Positions 24,621-33,323 of a stretch of 52,882 nt of DNA are shown one piece after another. Positions within the stretch are counted from its first letter, which is position 1; every line of letters starts with the position of its first letter. Made by a program: the position numbers and the translations under genes. Where the stretch lies: NCBI GenBank assembly GCA_025054935.1, contig JANWZD010000018.1, positions 1 through 52,882 of the forward strand, in the 5' to 3' direction. The notes below the pieces were generated by a model. It ran no database searches. It was not told the DNA's origin and worked only from the letters and a program-made list of their open reading frames with translations. The stretch is from Dehalococcoidia bacterium (GTDB lineage Bacteria; Chloroflexota; Dehalococcoidia; SpSt-223).

Positions 24621-24656
24621 CGGAGCCGCGCCCTGCGCTGTCAAGGCGCGGCTCCG
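24621..24656 (+). terminator. 12-bp stem-loop after jag
   Basis: Perfect arms CGGAGCCGCGCC (24621-24632) and GGCGCGGCTCCG (24645-24656) flank a 12-base loop, seven bases after the jag stop. The stem is strong but is not followed by a T-run, so it may be a Rho-assisted end or an mRNA-stabilising hairpin rather than a classical terminator. Confidence 0.6.
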
Positions 24657-24779
24657 GTAGGCCGCTGCCGGCTCGGGTGGAGAGCGGGGGCTCCTCCGTC
24701 GGGCGGAAGCGCCTCCCGACGTCGCCCCCTCTCTCTTCTCTTCGCGATGCCGCGTGCTAGGGAGTGGAGAAGCCGTGTC

Positions 24780-26420
24780 ATGACGCCGAACCCTCGTCGC
24801 CGGCCGAGAGGAGCGGCTCCTGCCGCGCCGACGGCGAGCCTGAAGGACGACCGGCGCCGGGTTGCGGCCTTGATCGGCGGCGTGATTGTGCTCGGCATCG
24901 TGCTCTGGGCGCTGACCTATCGGGCGCAAGAAGTGCCGCTTGCCGGGATCGATGCCGAAGACTATGCCCAAATCGGCCGCCAAATCGCGCAAGGGCAGGG
25001 GTTCACCACCCTCTTTCTGCCGCTTAACGGGCTTGCCTGGCTGCTGGAAACCGGCCGGTCGGTGATCCCGCCGTGGCCGAACATCAGCCGCTTTCCGCTC
25101 CCGCCCCTGTTCATGGCGGGGGTGTTCAAGGTGGTTGGACCAAGTGACCTTGCTGCCTCGAGCTTCTCGCTGTTCGGCTATCTTCTCGGCATCCCCTTTG
25201 CCGTGCTGCTCGGGCGACAGCTCGGTGGAGTGACGCTCGCGGCGCTCGCTGGTTTCCTCTACGCCGTTCATCCCGACGCGCTGCAGCTCAGCATCTCCGC
25301 CCTCACCGAGCCGCTCAGTGCCAGTCTCCTCCTCGCTGCGGCTTGGCTGGTGCTCCGCCGCGATGCGCGCTCGCATGCGCTCGCCGGCGCGGTTTTCGGC
25401 ATCGCCTATTGGAACCGAACGACCCTGCTGCTGCTTGCGCTGCCGGCGCTCATTGTTGTGTGGCGACGAGCAGCTGCGCCGGCCCGCAGCGCCGCGCTCT
25501 TCTGCGGACTGGCCGCCGCCTTCGCTGCGCCGTGGATGGCGTTCATGTGGGGGATGACCGGCGACCCCCTCTTCAACCTGCAGAACGCGACTGTCATTCC
25601 GTTCGGGACGGAGGGCGGCCCGACTGACTTCCCGTGGTATACCTTCGCGTATGCGCCGAGTGTCGCCCTCGGCCCGCTGCTGGCGAAATGGGCCGGGCAA
25701 GTGGCGACGGTCTGGGAGTTATGGCCCGACTCGCTCGGCCCGGTCTATCTGCTCGCGCTGGCGGTGGTCGGCTGGGCCGTCTGCCCCCCGGCCGCCCATG
25801 CGCTCCGCTGGCTGGCGCTCGCTTGGCTTGTCCTCCAGGTCGTGGTCTACAGCTTCGCAGGCAACATCACCCGCTTCTACACCATCTTTCTGCCGTTTGT
25901 CGAACTGTTTGCGTGCCTCGGTGTGATCTGGATTGCCGGCAAGACCGTCGGCGCCCGCTGGGGAGGAGCGCTCGGTGGCGCGCTCATCCTGCTAGTTGCG
26001 CTGCCGAGCATTGGCGCCGTGACGGGACTTCGGCCGTTTGAGGGCAGTCCCAGCCGCAGCGACGCGCTCTCCGCAATTGTCGACGTATCGCTTGACGCTG
26101 GCCCCGCGATCGCCGCGGCGACCCGCCCGACGGATCTTGTCCTCTCTAACGTGCCTTGGAGCGTAGCCTGGCGGGCACAACGCCCTGCGGCACCGCTGCC
26201 GGCAGACCCGAGCGGGCTCGAAGAGTTCGAGCGGCGCACGGGGCTGCGCGTCGCGGCGCTCTATCTCACGCCGCAGGTCTACATCGTCGGAATGCCGGCG
26301 AGCTGGCGCGAGTGGACGCTGCTGCGCGATCGCCTCGAGCCGCCGCCCGGCTTCCGCGTCGAGCGGCGGCTCCTCCACGGCGGCGTGCTCTACCTTCGTA
26401 ACCCTTCGGGGGAGGGATAG
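24780..26420 (+). CDS. Polytopic GT39/GT83-like membrane glycosyltransferase
   Basis: A 546-residue integral membrane protein. A basic N-terminal tail precedes the first TM helix (ALIGGVIVLGIVLWALTY), and the first extracytoplasmic loop holds the acidic motif GIDAEDYAQIGRQIAQGQGF typical of the protein-mannosyltransferase/ArnT-type GT-C superfamily. About ten TM helices follow, then a soluble C-terminal part. Such enzymes transfer sugars from polyprenyl-phosphate donors outside the membrane. The start is ATG 24780 with GGAGAAG upstream. It follows the jag hairpin in the same direction but looks like a separate unit. Confidence 0.85.
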   Translation: MTPNPRRRPRGAAPAAPTASLKDDRRRVAALIGGVIVLGIVLWALTYRAQEVPLAGIDAEDYAQIGRQIAQGQGFTTLFLPLNGLAWLLETGRSVIPPWPNISRFPLPPLFMAGVFKVVGPSDLAASSFSLFGYLLGIPFAVLLGRQLGGVTLAALAGFLYAVHPDALQLSISALTEPLSASLLLAAAWLVLRRDARSHALAGAVFGIAYWNRTTLLLLALPALIVVWRRAAAPARSAALFCGLAAAFAAPWMAFMWGMTGDPLFNLQNATVIPFGTEGGPTDFPWYTFAYAPSVALGPLLAKWAGQVATVWELWPDSLGPVYLLALAVVGWAVCPPAAHALRWLALAWLVLQVVVYSFAGNITRFYTIFLPFVELFACLGVIWIAGKTVGARWGGALGGALILLVALPSIGAVTGLRPFEGSPSRSDALSAIVDVSLDAGPAIAAATRPTDLVLSNVPWSVAWRAQRPAAPLPADPSGLEEFERRTGLRVAALYLTPQVYIVGMPASWREWTLLRDRLEPPPGFRVERRLLHGGVLYLRNPSGEG

Positions 26421-26525
26421 CCTGAAAGTCCTAGTCGGAATGGCGCAGTTCGCCGAGACTGCTTGCTCGTTTACACGCCTGCTTGCCACCCATATACTGC
26501 CCGTCACCACTGGCGGGGGCGAGGC

Positions 26526-27479
26526 ATGGCGGATCCCAATTTGCACCAGCTTCGAATCTTCGAGACGGTTGCCAGACTGGGAAACTTCTCGCGCGCGGCT
26601 CGCGAGCTGTCGATCACTCAGCCGGCGGTGTCGGTGCAAGTGCAGGAGCTCGAGCGCGCCTTTGGTACCCCCTTGCTCCAGCGGCTTGGACGCAAAATCG
26701 TCCCAACCGAAGCGGGCGACCTCGTGCTCCGCTACGCCCGCGAAATTTTCGCGCTTGTTGAGGCGCTCAATGTCGGCATTGCAGAACTGCGCGGCTTGCA
26801 GCGCGGGACCGTTCGGCTCGGCGCGTCGCCTTCGTTCGTCGACTATTTCCTCCCGCCTCTCGTGGCGCGGTTTCGAGAAGAATTTCCCGGCATCTCGGTG
26901 CGGCTGACGATCGCGGACCCCGACGAGGTGGTGAAGCACGTTCTGAACGGCGAGGTGAGCCTCGGTCTCGCTGCCGAGCCGCGTCCGGACCCCCAAATCG
27001 TCGCCTATCCGATCGGTCAGGATGAATTTGTCGTCATCGCGCCCCCGGGGCATCGCTATGAGCGGCGGCGTGCCATCCCCGTTCAGGCGCTGCGGAGCGA
27101 ACCGTGGATCTTTCGCGAAGCCGGCTCCGAGGCGCGCCTCATTATCGAGCGTGTTGCCAGTCAGCGCGGTCTTGTGCCGACACCGACCTTCGAGCTCTCG
27201 AGCACCGAAGCGATCAAGCGCGCAGTGATCGCCGGTCTCGGCATCGCGATTGTGCCCGCCGTCAGCATTGCGTATGAGCTGGCGGCCGGCGCACTCTGCG
27301 TCCTTGATGTTCCCGAACTGACGATCAAGCGCCAGCTTGCCATTCTTCACCATCGCATGCACCGCCTGAACAAAGCGGAAGCGACCCTCCTCCAGCTCGC
27401 TCGACAGTCGGGGCTGAGCGCTGAGCGCACTGAAAGCGATACGTCTCGTCGGAGGGTTGGAGCGGAAGAGCCCCGCTAA
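26526..27479 (+). CDS. LysR-family transcriptional regulator
   Basis: A 317-residue LysR protein. The N-terminal winged helix is LHQLRIFETVARLGNFSRAARELSITQPAVSVQVQELE split across the usual HTH positions, with the wing GTPLLQRLGRKIVPTEAG. The effector domain begins GTVRLGASPSFVDYFLPPL, with the CbbR/CysB-like fold. The ligand and target genes are unknown; no divergent partner gene is present (the neighbour on the left runs in the same direction). The start is ATG 26526. Confidence 0.93.
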   Translation: MADPNLHQLRIFETVARLGNFSRAARELSITQPAVSVQVQELERAFGTPLLQRLGRKIVPTEAGDLVLRYAREIFALVEALNVGIAELRGLQRGTVRLGASPSFVDYFLPPLVARFREEFPGISVRLTIADPDEVVKHVLNGEVSLGLAAEPRPDPQIVAYPIGQDEFVVIAPPGHRYERRRAIPVQALRSEPWIFREAGSEARLIIERVASQRGLVPTPTFELSSTEAIKRAVIAGLGIAIVPAVSIAYELAAGALCVLDVPELTIKRQLAILHHRMHRLNKAEATLLQLARQSGLSAERTESDTSRRRVGAEEPR

Positions 27480-27898
27480 CAGCAGCGCTGCGGTGATCAC
27501 GCTCCTCCCCCTTCTGCCTCCGAGCGGGGAGGGGGACCTTCGACGCGATGGCGGGCCGGTGAGAGCGCAGGAAGGCGTTCGCCGAGCCCTTCGGTCAATT
27601 GCGGAGGCACGCGCAGCTCTTCAACTGCCCGGCGCTCTTCCTCTCCTGCCGTCCCGAGCGGCGGTATGCGCTCGCAGAAGCGGCACATTGCGGCAAGAGG
27701 CTAAGAAGACGACGAAGAGCGCGCGACGGCTTGAGCAGCTGCGGCGAGGCGCCTCTTCCTCAGCGCTGCCGACCATCGCTCTTGTGTCGCCGCCTGCTGA
27801 CGCGTGCTGTTCTCCTCGTCTTGCGCCGGCTGGAAAGGCGCTCCGTGAGCGCAGCGCGAAGGTTCTCCCACGCTGCGCCGCCTCGGGTGCGCCATCTT
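27480..27898. other. Gene-free stretch after the LysR gene
   Basis: About 420 bases with only low-complexity open frames on both strands and no supported start sites. A 7-bp inverted repeat, CGCAGCG (27850-27856) and CGCTGCG (27871-27877), lies 22 bases beyond the end of the minus-strand gene at 27899 and may be its transcription end, without a T-run. No repeats, RNA genes or recognisable protein fragments were found. Confidence 0.4.
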
Positions 27899-28090
27899 TC
27901 AGCGGTGGGCGATGGGAACGAAGGTGCGGCGCCCTGTCGGCTCGGGAGCGGGGATCGGCGCGGGGGTCGGAGTCGGCGGCGACACGCTGCCCCAAAATCC
28001 CGCGAGCATGCTGGATGGCCCGCCGCTCGAGAGTCCCGCTACGCTCTGGCCGACCGTTCCAGGCACGGGAAAGGAGCCGCCGCTGCTCAA
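27899..28090 (-). CDS. Small protein with Pro-rich tail and C-terminal FVPIAHR
   Basis: A 63-residue frame starting TTG 28090 and ending PTPTPAPIPAPEPTGRR then TFVPIAHR. A Pro/Thr linker followed by a short tail of the form aromatic-[LV]-P-[LI]-x-x-R is common at the C termini of secreted Chloroflexota proteins as I recall them. The N-terminal half is Gly/Ser-rich. The start overlaps the stop of the upstream 51-residue ORF as TTGA, so it is either a coupled partner or the second half of a single secreted protein split by a frameshift. Confidence 0.5.
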   Translation of the reverse strand: MSSGGSFPVPGTVGQSVAGLSSGGPSSMLAGFWGSVSPPTPTPAPIPAPEPTGRRTFVPIAHR

Positions 28091-28242
28091 GCCGCCCCCG
28101 GAGCGACGACCTCATCGCCCCGGCTGATCGCCCCCGGCGTCAGTACCCCGCGCGGCGCGGCACCCGTTCCGCCGAACAGGACGTGCGCCGCCGTGAGGGC
28201 GGCAAGCCCAAGAGCGAAGATGCGCCCGGCAGTGGCCACCAT
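28087..28242 (-). CDS. Small secreted or membrane-anchored protein (51 residues)
   Basis: ATG 28242 is preceded by TTAGGAG with eight bases of spacing, a good ribosome binding site. The product starts with a signal-like segment (MVATAGRIFALGLAALTAAH, then VLFGGTGAAP) and continues with about 25 polar/hydrophobic residues to a TGA at 28087. No family is recognised. With the overlapping downstream frame it would form a secreted protein of about 114 residues with a Pro-rich C-terminal tail. Confidence 0.5.
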   Translation of the reverse strand: MVATAGRIFALGLAALTAAHVLFGGTGAAPRGVLTPGAISRGDEVVAPGAA

Positions 28243-28543
28243 AACTGGTCTCCTAATAGATGAGGACGGTGATTTGACCGTTCTCACGCGTGCCGTCGTG
28301 CCTGAACCGCTTGCAGGCTCCGGCGGGAGGTGCTGTTCCTGCGGTGCACTGGCGCTCCGCTCCAGCCGCGGCCTTACGCCAGCTGCCTCGCTTGACGCTT
28401 GCTTGTTCCCTTGGTAGGATGGGGGTGACCTAGCGGCGCGGTCGCGCTGCAGCAGTTGGTCGAGTGATGATCTCGCGCGTGCCTTTCGTCGGCTCAACCG
28501 TAGCGGTCAGCGTTCCTCGCGAGGACGCCGAGCGGGTTCGCCG
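28243..28543. other. Divergent regulatory gap between the small secreted gene and the SH3b gene
   Basis: This 300-base stretch separates two divergent genes. It holds the plus-strand promoter at 28392-28420 for the SH3b gene. On the minus strand no strong promoter for the small gene is obvious. No gene, repeat or RNA structure was recognised in the rest. Confidence 0.45.
28392..28420 (+). promoter_or_regulatory. Promoter of the SH3b-domain gene
   Basis: TTGACG (28392-28397) and TAGGAT (28415-28420) are exactly 17 bases apart, and TGG directly precedes the -10 (extended -10). The leader to the ATG at 28544 would be about 117 bases. Confidence 0.7.
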
Positions 28544-28975
28544 ATGACCTCATCGTCCTCCCCGTGGCATGTCTGGCTCGGCGCGTCGCTACGGCGGTTT
28601 CTCTTGCTGGCGAGCACGCTCGTCAGCATCATCCTCGCAAGCTGCTGGCTGGTGACGGCGCTCACGCTTTCCCCGCGGCCGGCACCCGCCGCGCCGATCC
28701 AGCGCTCGCCGAGCGGCACCGATGAGCCCCCAGCCGAACCGGTCCGCTTTCAGGTCGCCAACACCGGCGGGATTGGCGTCTACATCCGACGGACGCCCGT
28801 GCTGAGCGATCACATCCGCGCTTGGCCCGAGGGCGCAGTGATGGAGCAGGTCGGCCCCGACGCCTTTGGTGAAGGCATCCGCTTCATCAACGTGCGCGAC
28901 CCGGATGGCAATGTCGGATGGGTGCCCGCTGCCTACCTCGTTCCGCTCCCTCCGGAGACCGCACACCGGCCCTAA
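28544..28975 (+). CDS. Membrane-anchored bacterial SH3-domain protein
   Basis: A 143-residue protein with one N-terminal membrane segment (RRFLLLASTLVSIILASCW region) and an extracytoplasmic Pro-rich linker. The C-terminal SH3b domain (about 68-137) reads VANTGGIGVYIRRTPVL, IRAWPEGAVMEQVG and NVGWVPAAYLV. SH3b domains usually bind cell-wall or surface peptides. The membrane segment includes a cysteine after LAS, but the overall context favours a TM anchor over a lipoprotein signal. Confidence 0.82.
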   Translation: MTSSSSPWHVWLGASLRRFLLLASTLVSIILASCWLVTALTLSPRPAPAAPIQRSPSGTDEPPAEPVRFQVANTGGIGVYIRRTPVLSDHIRAWPEGAVMEQVGPDAFGEGIRFINVRDPDGNVGWVPAAYLVPLPPETAHRP

Positions 28976-29084
28976 GCCCTCTTCCGGGGGGCGGAGTGGT
29001 GCTCTTCTCTGTTGCTCACCCTCCCTAGGAGCCGTATGCTGCGCGAGCGTGCCCGAGGATCGCCGCGACGAGAGGAGAAGAACG

Positions 29085-29873
29085 ATGACGATCGAGCGGG
29101 GTTATGTCGGCCGGCCGGGGTGCCAGACGCACTATCGCGCCGCCGGTGCGGGAGCGCCTGTCCTCATTCTCCACATGACGCCAAGTTCGTCCCTCAGTTG
29201 GGAGCCGATGCTGCGCGCCCTCGCCCGCCGCGGCTATCGCGCGGTTGCCCTCGACACGCCGGGATATGGCCTGAGCGACCCATCTTCTGCTGCGCCGACG
29301 ATCGGGGAGTGGGCGGAGCGGCTGGCTGAGGCGGCAGCCCAGCTGGGGATGCGAGAGTACTTTCTCTTCGGCCACCATACTGGGGCGACCATCGCCGCGA
29401 CTATCGCCGCTGAGTGGCCGGACCGCGTGCGCAAGCTGGCGCTCTGGGGATACACCGCCTGGCCGCCCGAGGTGATGGCGCGCAACCGCGCCGCGCCCCT
29501 CAGCAGCTTTTCCGAGAGCGGACAGGAGCTGCTCGACCGCTGGAACGCCTGGAAGCGTATGGTCGGCGACCGGTTCACCCCTGAGATGGGCATCCGCTAT
29601 GTCCTAGAGGTGCTCCAAGCCGGTCCCCATTGGAACATCGGTCATCGCGCTGTCGCAATGGTCGATCACGAAGCGCTTGCGCGCCGGGTTGCAGCGCGGA
29701 CACTGGTGCTCTGCGGTGAGCGCGATGTGCTCTGGCCGTATTGCGGCGACTGCGTCTCTTGGTTCCCAAACGCGGAGGGACGCGTCATCGCGGGCGGCGG
29801 AGTCGATGTCTTCGACCAGTTCCCCGAGGAGCTTGCCGCTGCGCTCGACCAGTTTTTCCGTCCCGTCGCGTAG
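29085..29873 (+). CDS. Alpha/beta-hydrolase-fold protein with atypical active site
   Basis: A 262-residue alpha/beta-hydrolase. Landmarks are the oxyanion-side LILHMTPSSSLSW, the strand GYRAVALDTPGYGLSD and the nucleophile elbow LFGHHTGATIA. The elbow reads G96-H-H98-T-G100, with His instead of the usual Ser, Asp or Cys at the nucleophile position. The acid may be the Asp of CGERDVLWP. At the position of the catalytic His the sequence is AGGGVDVFDQF, without His. It may therefore not be a standard hydrolase. The start is ATG 29085, with AGAGGAG upstream. Confidence 0.85.
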   Translation: MTIERGYVGRPGCQTHYRAAGAGAPVLILHMTPSSSLSWEPMLRALARRGYRAVALDTPGYGLSDPSSAAPTIGEWAERLAEAAAQLGMREYFLFGHHTGATIAATIAAEWPDRVRKLALWGYTAWPPEVMARNRAAPLSSFSESGQELLDRWNAWKRMVGDRFTPEMGIRYVLEVLQAGPHWNIGHRAVAMVDHEALARRVAARTLVLCGERDVLWPYCGDCVSWFPNAEGRVIAGGGVDVFDQFPEELAAALDQFFRPVA

Positions 29874-29897
29874 CCGTTCCTCACCGTCCGGCAGCTG

Positions 29898-29938
29898 CTT
29901 CTCACTGCCGACGCCGGCCTGGTCCGGGCAGCGAGAAG
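29898..29938. terminator. Hairpin between convergent hydrolase and glycosyltransferase genes
   Basis: Arms CTTCTC-A-CTGCC (29898-29909) and GGCAG-C-GAGAAG (29927-29938) pair over 11 bases with one mismatch, around a 17-base loop. Weak outer pairing extends to 29884 and 29943. It sits in the 78-base gap between two converging genes and could end both transcripts. No T-run follows on either side. Confidence 0.5.
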
Positions 29939-29951
29939 GACGGACTGGCCG

Positions 29952-30791
29952 TCAGGCGGGGCGATGGGGAGCAGAGGGACGCGTCGCGCCTGCCGGCAGC
30001 GGCTGAGGCAGCGGCGATGGTGTGCCGGGCGCTTTCCGGACACGCAGCCACCACCAGAGACGCGCCAGCCCGACGAGCACCTTCAGGAGATTGGGAAGGT
30101 TGAAGAACTGAGAGACGCCGTAGGCGCGGTGGTAGTGGTTCACCGGCACTTCGACGGTACGAAATCCCGCGTATTGGATCTTCGCCATCATCTCGAGGGC
30201 GATCACGCCGCTGTTCTGGGTCAGTTTCACCCGATCGAAAATCGAGCGCCGCATCAGCCGAAAATCGCAGTCGACGTCGTGGATCTTCAGCTGGAAGACG
30301 AAGGCCATGGTGTGATGATAGGCCCAGCTGATGAAGCGACGATGGAGCGGGTCGCGCCGCGTCAGTTTGTTGCCCATGACGACATCGACACGCCGACCGG
30401 CTGCCTCTTCGCGCTCGAACGCTTCAACGAGAGCGCGCAGCTCGCGCACGTCATACTGCCCGTCGCCATCGGTGTAGAAGATCAATTCGTAGCGGCAGGC
30501 GGCAAAGCCGGCGCGGAGCGCACCGCCGTAGCCCAGCGGCTCCCCGAAGCGGATGATGCGCACGCGGCCGCGATCGCGGGGGTCCACCCCATTTTCGCCG
30601 TAGAGCCGCTCCAGCTCGTCCAAGACATCCCAGGCATAGTCAACGCTGCCGTTTTCAATGACGATCACCTCATACTCGTCTGCCAGTTCACGGAGCACGA
30701 CGAGCGCTTCAATCACCATCGAGGCGATCGTCCCGGCGTCATTGAAGCAGGGAAAGAAGGCGGAGATCCGGCGCGGCTGTCGGTTCGTCAC
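29952..30791 (-). CDS. Dolichyl-phosphate-mannose synthase-like family 2 glycosyltransferase
   Basis: A 279-residue GT2 enzyme. It begins ISAFFPCFNDAGTIASMV, carries the metal/donor motif FYTDGDGQYDVRE and the acceptor-side HDVDCDFRLMRR, with QNSGVIALEMMAK. This matches polyprenyl-phosphate glycosyltransferases (DPM1/DPG-like), which load a sugar onto a lipid carrier. That fits with the GT-C transferase at 24780. The start is GTG 30791 with GGAGG six bases upstream; the ATG at 30878 would overlap parB. A weak hydrophobic patch near the C terminus may bind membrane. Confidence 0.9.
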   Translation of the reverse strand: MTNRQPRRISAFFPCFNDAGTIASMVIEALVVLRELADEYEVIVIENGSVDYAWDVLDELERLYGENGVDPRDRGRVRIIRFGEPLGYGGALRAGFAACRYELIFYTDGDGQYDVRELRALVEAFEREEAAGRRVDVVMGNKLTRRDPLHRRFISWAYHHTMAFVFQLKIHDVDCDFRLMRRSIFDRVKLTQNSGVIALEMMAKIQYAGFRTVEVPVNHYHRAYGVSQFFNLPNLLKVLVGLARLWWWLRVRKAPGTPSPLPQPLPAGATRPSAPHRPA

Positions 30792-30849
30792 ATCATCCTC
30801 CGAGGCCGGCGGAATGATATCGGGTCGCGCGCTTGGCGCGTAGGGGCGC

Positions 30850-31695
30850 TCACGCCTCGATTCCGAGCCGGCGGGCAAGTCCAGTCAGATCTTCGTCAGA
30901 GTAGAAGTGAATGATGAGCCGCCCGCCTTTCTTCCCCCGAGCAAGCTCGACCTTCGTGCCGAGCGCGTCGCGCAGCCGCTCGGCGAGCGTGCTCCAGGCG
31001 AGGTCGGGCTCGGCAGGCGGGGCAGGGGGCGCAGGAGGTCGGCGCGCTTCCTGCTCTGCGCGTCGGACTGTCCATCCTTCTGCGACGGCGCGGCGCGCCA
31101 GCGCAACGAGCCGCTGCTCGTCGTCGACCATGAGCAAGGCGCGCGCATGCCCCTCGCTCAGCGCGCCGCTGGCAACCAGCTCGCGCGCCTCGGCGGGCAG
31201 CCGCAGCAGCCGGAGCGTATTTGCAACGGCGGAGCGCGAGCGGCCGACGCGAGCCGCGACTTGCTCTTGGGTCAAGCCGAACTCCTCGACCAGCTGACGA
31301 AACGCGGCAGCTTCTTCAAGCGGGCTGAGGTCGGCGCGCTGGATGTTCTCAACTAGCGCCCACTCAAGCACCTGCTGCTCGCTTGCTTCTTTGATAACGA
31401 CCGGCACGCGCTCGAGCCCCGCCAGCTTCGCGGCGTGCCAGCGCCGCTCGCCGGCGATGATCTGATAGGTGGCAGGGCGGCCGGGCTCGCGAGCGACTTC
31501 GGTGACAATGAGTGGCTGGAGCACCCCATGCTGGCGAATGCTTTCGGCGAGGTCAGCGAGCGCCTCGGGGTCGAGATGAGCGCGCGGCTGGCGCGGGTTG
31601 GGCACGATCAGATCGATATCGACGTCGCGGAGCTGGCTCTCCCCGGGCGGCAGGAGAGCGGCCAACCCGCGCCCAAGCCCCCCTTTCGGCTTCAC
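30850..31695 (-). CDS. parB: Chromosome partitioning protein ParB
   Basis: A 281-residue ParB/Spo0J. It starts [13 protein letters not shown], has the CTP-binding ParB/Srx domain with [18 protein letters not shown] and the arginine motif [13 protein letters not shown], the parS-reading [25 protein letters not shown], and a C-terminal dimerisation domain. It binds parS and slides on DNA as a CTP clamp; a matching parS is at 17566-17581. The start is GTG 31695, overlapping the parA stop (GTGA). Confidence 0.97.
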   Translation of the reverse strand: MKPKGGLGRGLAALLPPGESQLRDVDIDLIVPNPRQPRAHLDPEALADLAESIRQHGVLQPLIVTEVAREPGRPATYQIIAGERRWHAAKLAGLERVPVVIKEASEQQVLEWALVENIQRADLSPLEEAAAFRQLVEEFGLTQEQVAARVGRSRSAVANTLRLLRLPAEARELVASGALSEGHARALLMVDDEQRLVALARRAVAEGWTVRRAEQEARRPPAPPAPPAEPDLAWSTLAERLRDALGTKVELARGKKGGRLIIHFYSDEDLTGLARRLGIEA

Positions 31696-32471
31696 CGCAC
31701 TCCCCCTGCTGTCCCTTCAAGCCGGGCAACCAGTTCTTCGGCGAGCGCATTGTACGCAGCGGCGCCTCGGCTCGCCGGATCGTATTCGAGGATGGTCTGG
31801 CCGAAGCTCGGCGCTTCGCCCAGCCGGATGGTGCGGGGGATGGCGACATGGAAGGTGTTTGGGAAGTGGCTCCGCACTTCGTCCGCCACTTGCTGCGAGA
31901 GGTTTGTCCGGCTGTCGTACATTGTCAGCACTAGCCCCGCAACCTGCAGCGCGGGGTTGGCGCGCCGACGGACAAGCTCGATCGTCCGCATCAGCTGGGC
32001 GAGCCCTTCGAGGGCAAGGTATTCACACTGGACAGGAATGAGCACGGCGTCAGCGGCGACAAGCGCGTTTGCGGTCAGCACGCCGAGCGACGGGGGGCAG
32101 TCGAGGAGTGTGTAGTCCCAGCGCAGCGCGGTCGGCCGGATCAGCTCGCGAAAGCGGGTCTCGAAGGCGCCGGCTTCCACGAGTTCCACCTCAGCGCCGG
32201 CAAGGGTGGGCGAAGAGGGCGCAAGGTCGAGCCCCTCGATTGCGGTGCGCAGGATGATCTCCTCAAACGCAAACTCGCCGGTCAGCACTTCATACAGCGA
32301 GCGCCCTTCGACCCGCCGCCGGTCGACCCCAAGCGAGGTGGTCGCATTGGCCTGCGGGTCACAGTCGACAACAAGCACCGACCGGCCGAGGCGCGTGAGA
32401 TAGGCGCCGAGGTTGACCGAGGTCGTCGTCTTGCCGACGCCCCCCTTCTGATTGGCGACTGCAAGGATCAT
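31692..32471 (-). CDS. parA: Chromosome partitioning ATPase ParA
   Basis: A 259-residue ParA/Soj. The deviant Walker A is KGGVGKTTTSVNL near the N terminus, Walker A-prime is LLDCPPSLGVLT, and Walker B-like VDCDPQANATTSLG follows the first strand. The short N terminus marks a chromosomal (type Ib-like) ParA without a DNA-binding extension. It drives segregation of ParB-parS complexes. The ATG at 32471 overlaps the stop of the pfkB gene (ATGA), and its own stop overlaps parB. Confidence 0.97.
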   Translation of the reverse strand: MILAVANQKGGVGKTTTSVNLGAYLTRLGRSVLVVDCDPQANATTSLGVDRRRVEGRSLYEVLTGEFAFEEIILRTAIEGLDLAPSSPTLAGAEVELVEAGAFETRFRELIRPTALRWDYTLLDCPPSLGVLTANALVAADAVLIPVQCEYLALEGLAQLMRTIELVRRRANPALQVAGLVLTMYDSRTNLSQQVADEVRSHFPNTFHVAIPRTIRLGEAPSFGQTILEYDPASRGAAAYNALAEELVARLEGTAGGVR

Positions 32472-33280
32472 GCCGCCTCCGCTACTCGTGCCGCGATCGC
32501 GGCGCGGCGTGGTAAGCCCTCCCCCGCCACCCAGATCGCTGCCGCTGCGTTGCCGAACTGCGCCGCCTCGCGGGGATCGCCGGTCTCCGCGAGCCGGATG
32601 GCGAACGCTGCCGCGAAGACATCGCCCGCGCCAGTCGGATGCCGCTCGGCGATGGGAAGAGCGGGCAGCGAGATCGAGACGCCATCGTGAAAGAGGGTGA
32701 CGCCGCCCCGCCCGCGCGTTACCGCAACGACCCGGCAGCGGCGGGCCACCTCGCGCGCAGCCGCCTCGTCGCCGCCGAGGTCTTCGATCGACAGGGTCGC
32801 TGCCGCCGCTTGCTCGAGCGCCACGCTCGCAGGAAGCGGACGGGGAGAGACGTGCCCCTGTTCGTCCCAGGCGCGGAGCCACCCTTGAAGACAGGCGACG
32901 ACCAAACTGTCGGGGAAGGCGTTTACAAGGGAAGGGGGAAGCTCATCGCACAGTGGCGTCAGCACCACGATCGGCGCCGCGCGCCACGCGAGCGGTACGT
33001 CGTCAAGCGTGAGGGGAGCGGCGCGGGCAAGCAGGGTCTGCCGACGGCCCTCCGGCGTGTAGACATTCGCAAAGACGGTGGTCCGGCTCGGCTTGACGGT
33101 CATTCGCCCAGGGACTTGGCCGAGGAGGTCGCGCACGTCGCCGCTGGTCACGATGGCCGGTCGTTTTCCAAGGGCATAGGCAGTCTGCGCGGCAAACACC
33201 ACGCCTCCACCGAGTGTCCATCCCCCGGGCGCGAGGTCGCGCGTAGCGTGGCCGAGAGCAAGGAAGTCCGGCACGTACAT
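32468..33280 (-). CDS. PfkB-family (ribokinase-like) carbohydrate or nucleoside kinase
   Basis: A 270-residue PfkB-family protein, slightly shorter than typical (about 300). The C-terminal signature with catalytic Asp is [18 protein letters not shown]; the N-terminal Gly-rich region is [20 protein letters not shown]. The substrate cannot be told from sequence. The start ATG 33280 has no ribosome binding site but lies only about seven bases after the predicted transcript start, so it may be nearly leaderless. It is the first gene of a coupled pfkB-parA-parB operon, an unusual association. Confidence 0.88.
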   Translation of the reverse strand: MYVPDFLALGHATRDLAPGGWTLGGGVVFAAQTAYALGKRPAIVTSGDVRDLLGQVPGRMTVKPSRTTVFANVYTPEGRRQTLLARAAPLTLDDVPLAWRAAPIVVLTPLCDELPPSLVNAFPDSLVVACLQGWLRAWDEQGHVSPRPLPASVALEQAAAATLSIEDLGGDEAAAREVARRCRVVAVTRGRGGVTLFHDGVSISLPALPIAERHPTGAGDVFAAAFAIRLAETGDPREAAQFGNAAAAIWVAGEGLPRRAAIAARVAEAA

Positions 33281-33293
33281 CGGGCAGCGGAGG

Positions 33294-33323
33294 ATTATCG
33301 CCGCTCGCCGGCAGCAGCCGCAA
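33294..33323 (-). promoter_or_regulatory. Promoter of the pfkB-parA-parB operon
   Basis: On the minus strand TTGCGG (33323-33318) is followed after 18 bases by GATAAT (33299-33294). The transcript start would be near 33287, leaving about seven bases before the ATG at 33280, consistent with the absence of a ribosome binding site there. Confidence 0.5.

Noticed and set aside
24621-24656. Classical intrinsic terminator after jag
   Set aside because: The 12-bp stem is convincing but no T-run follows, so it is reported as a stem-loop of uncertain termination strength.
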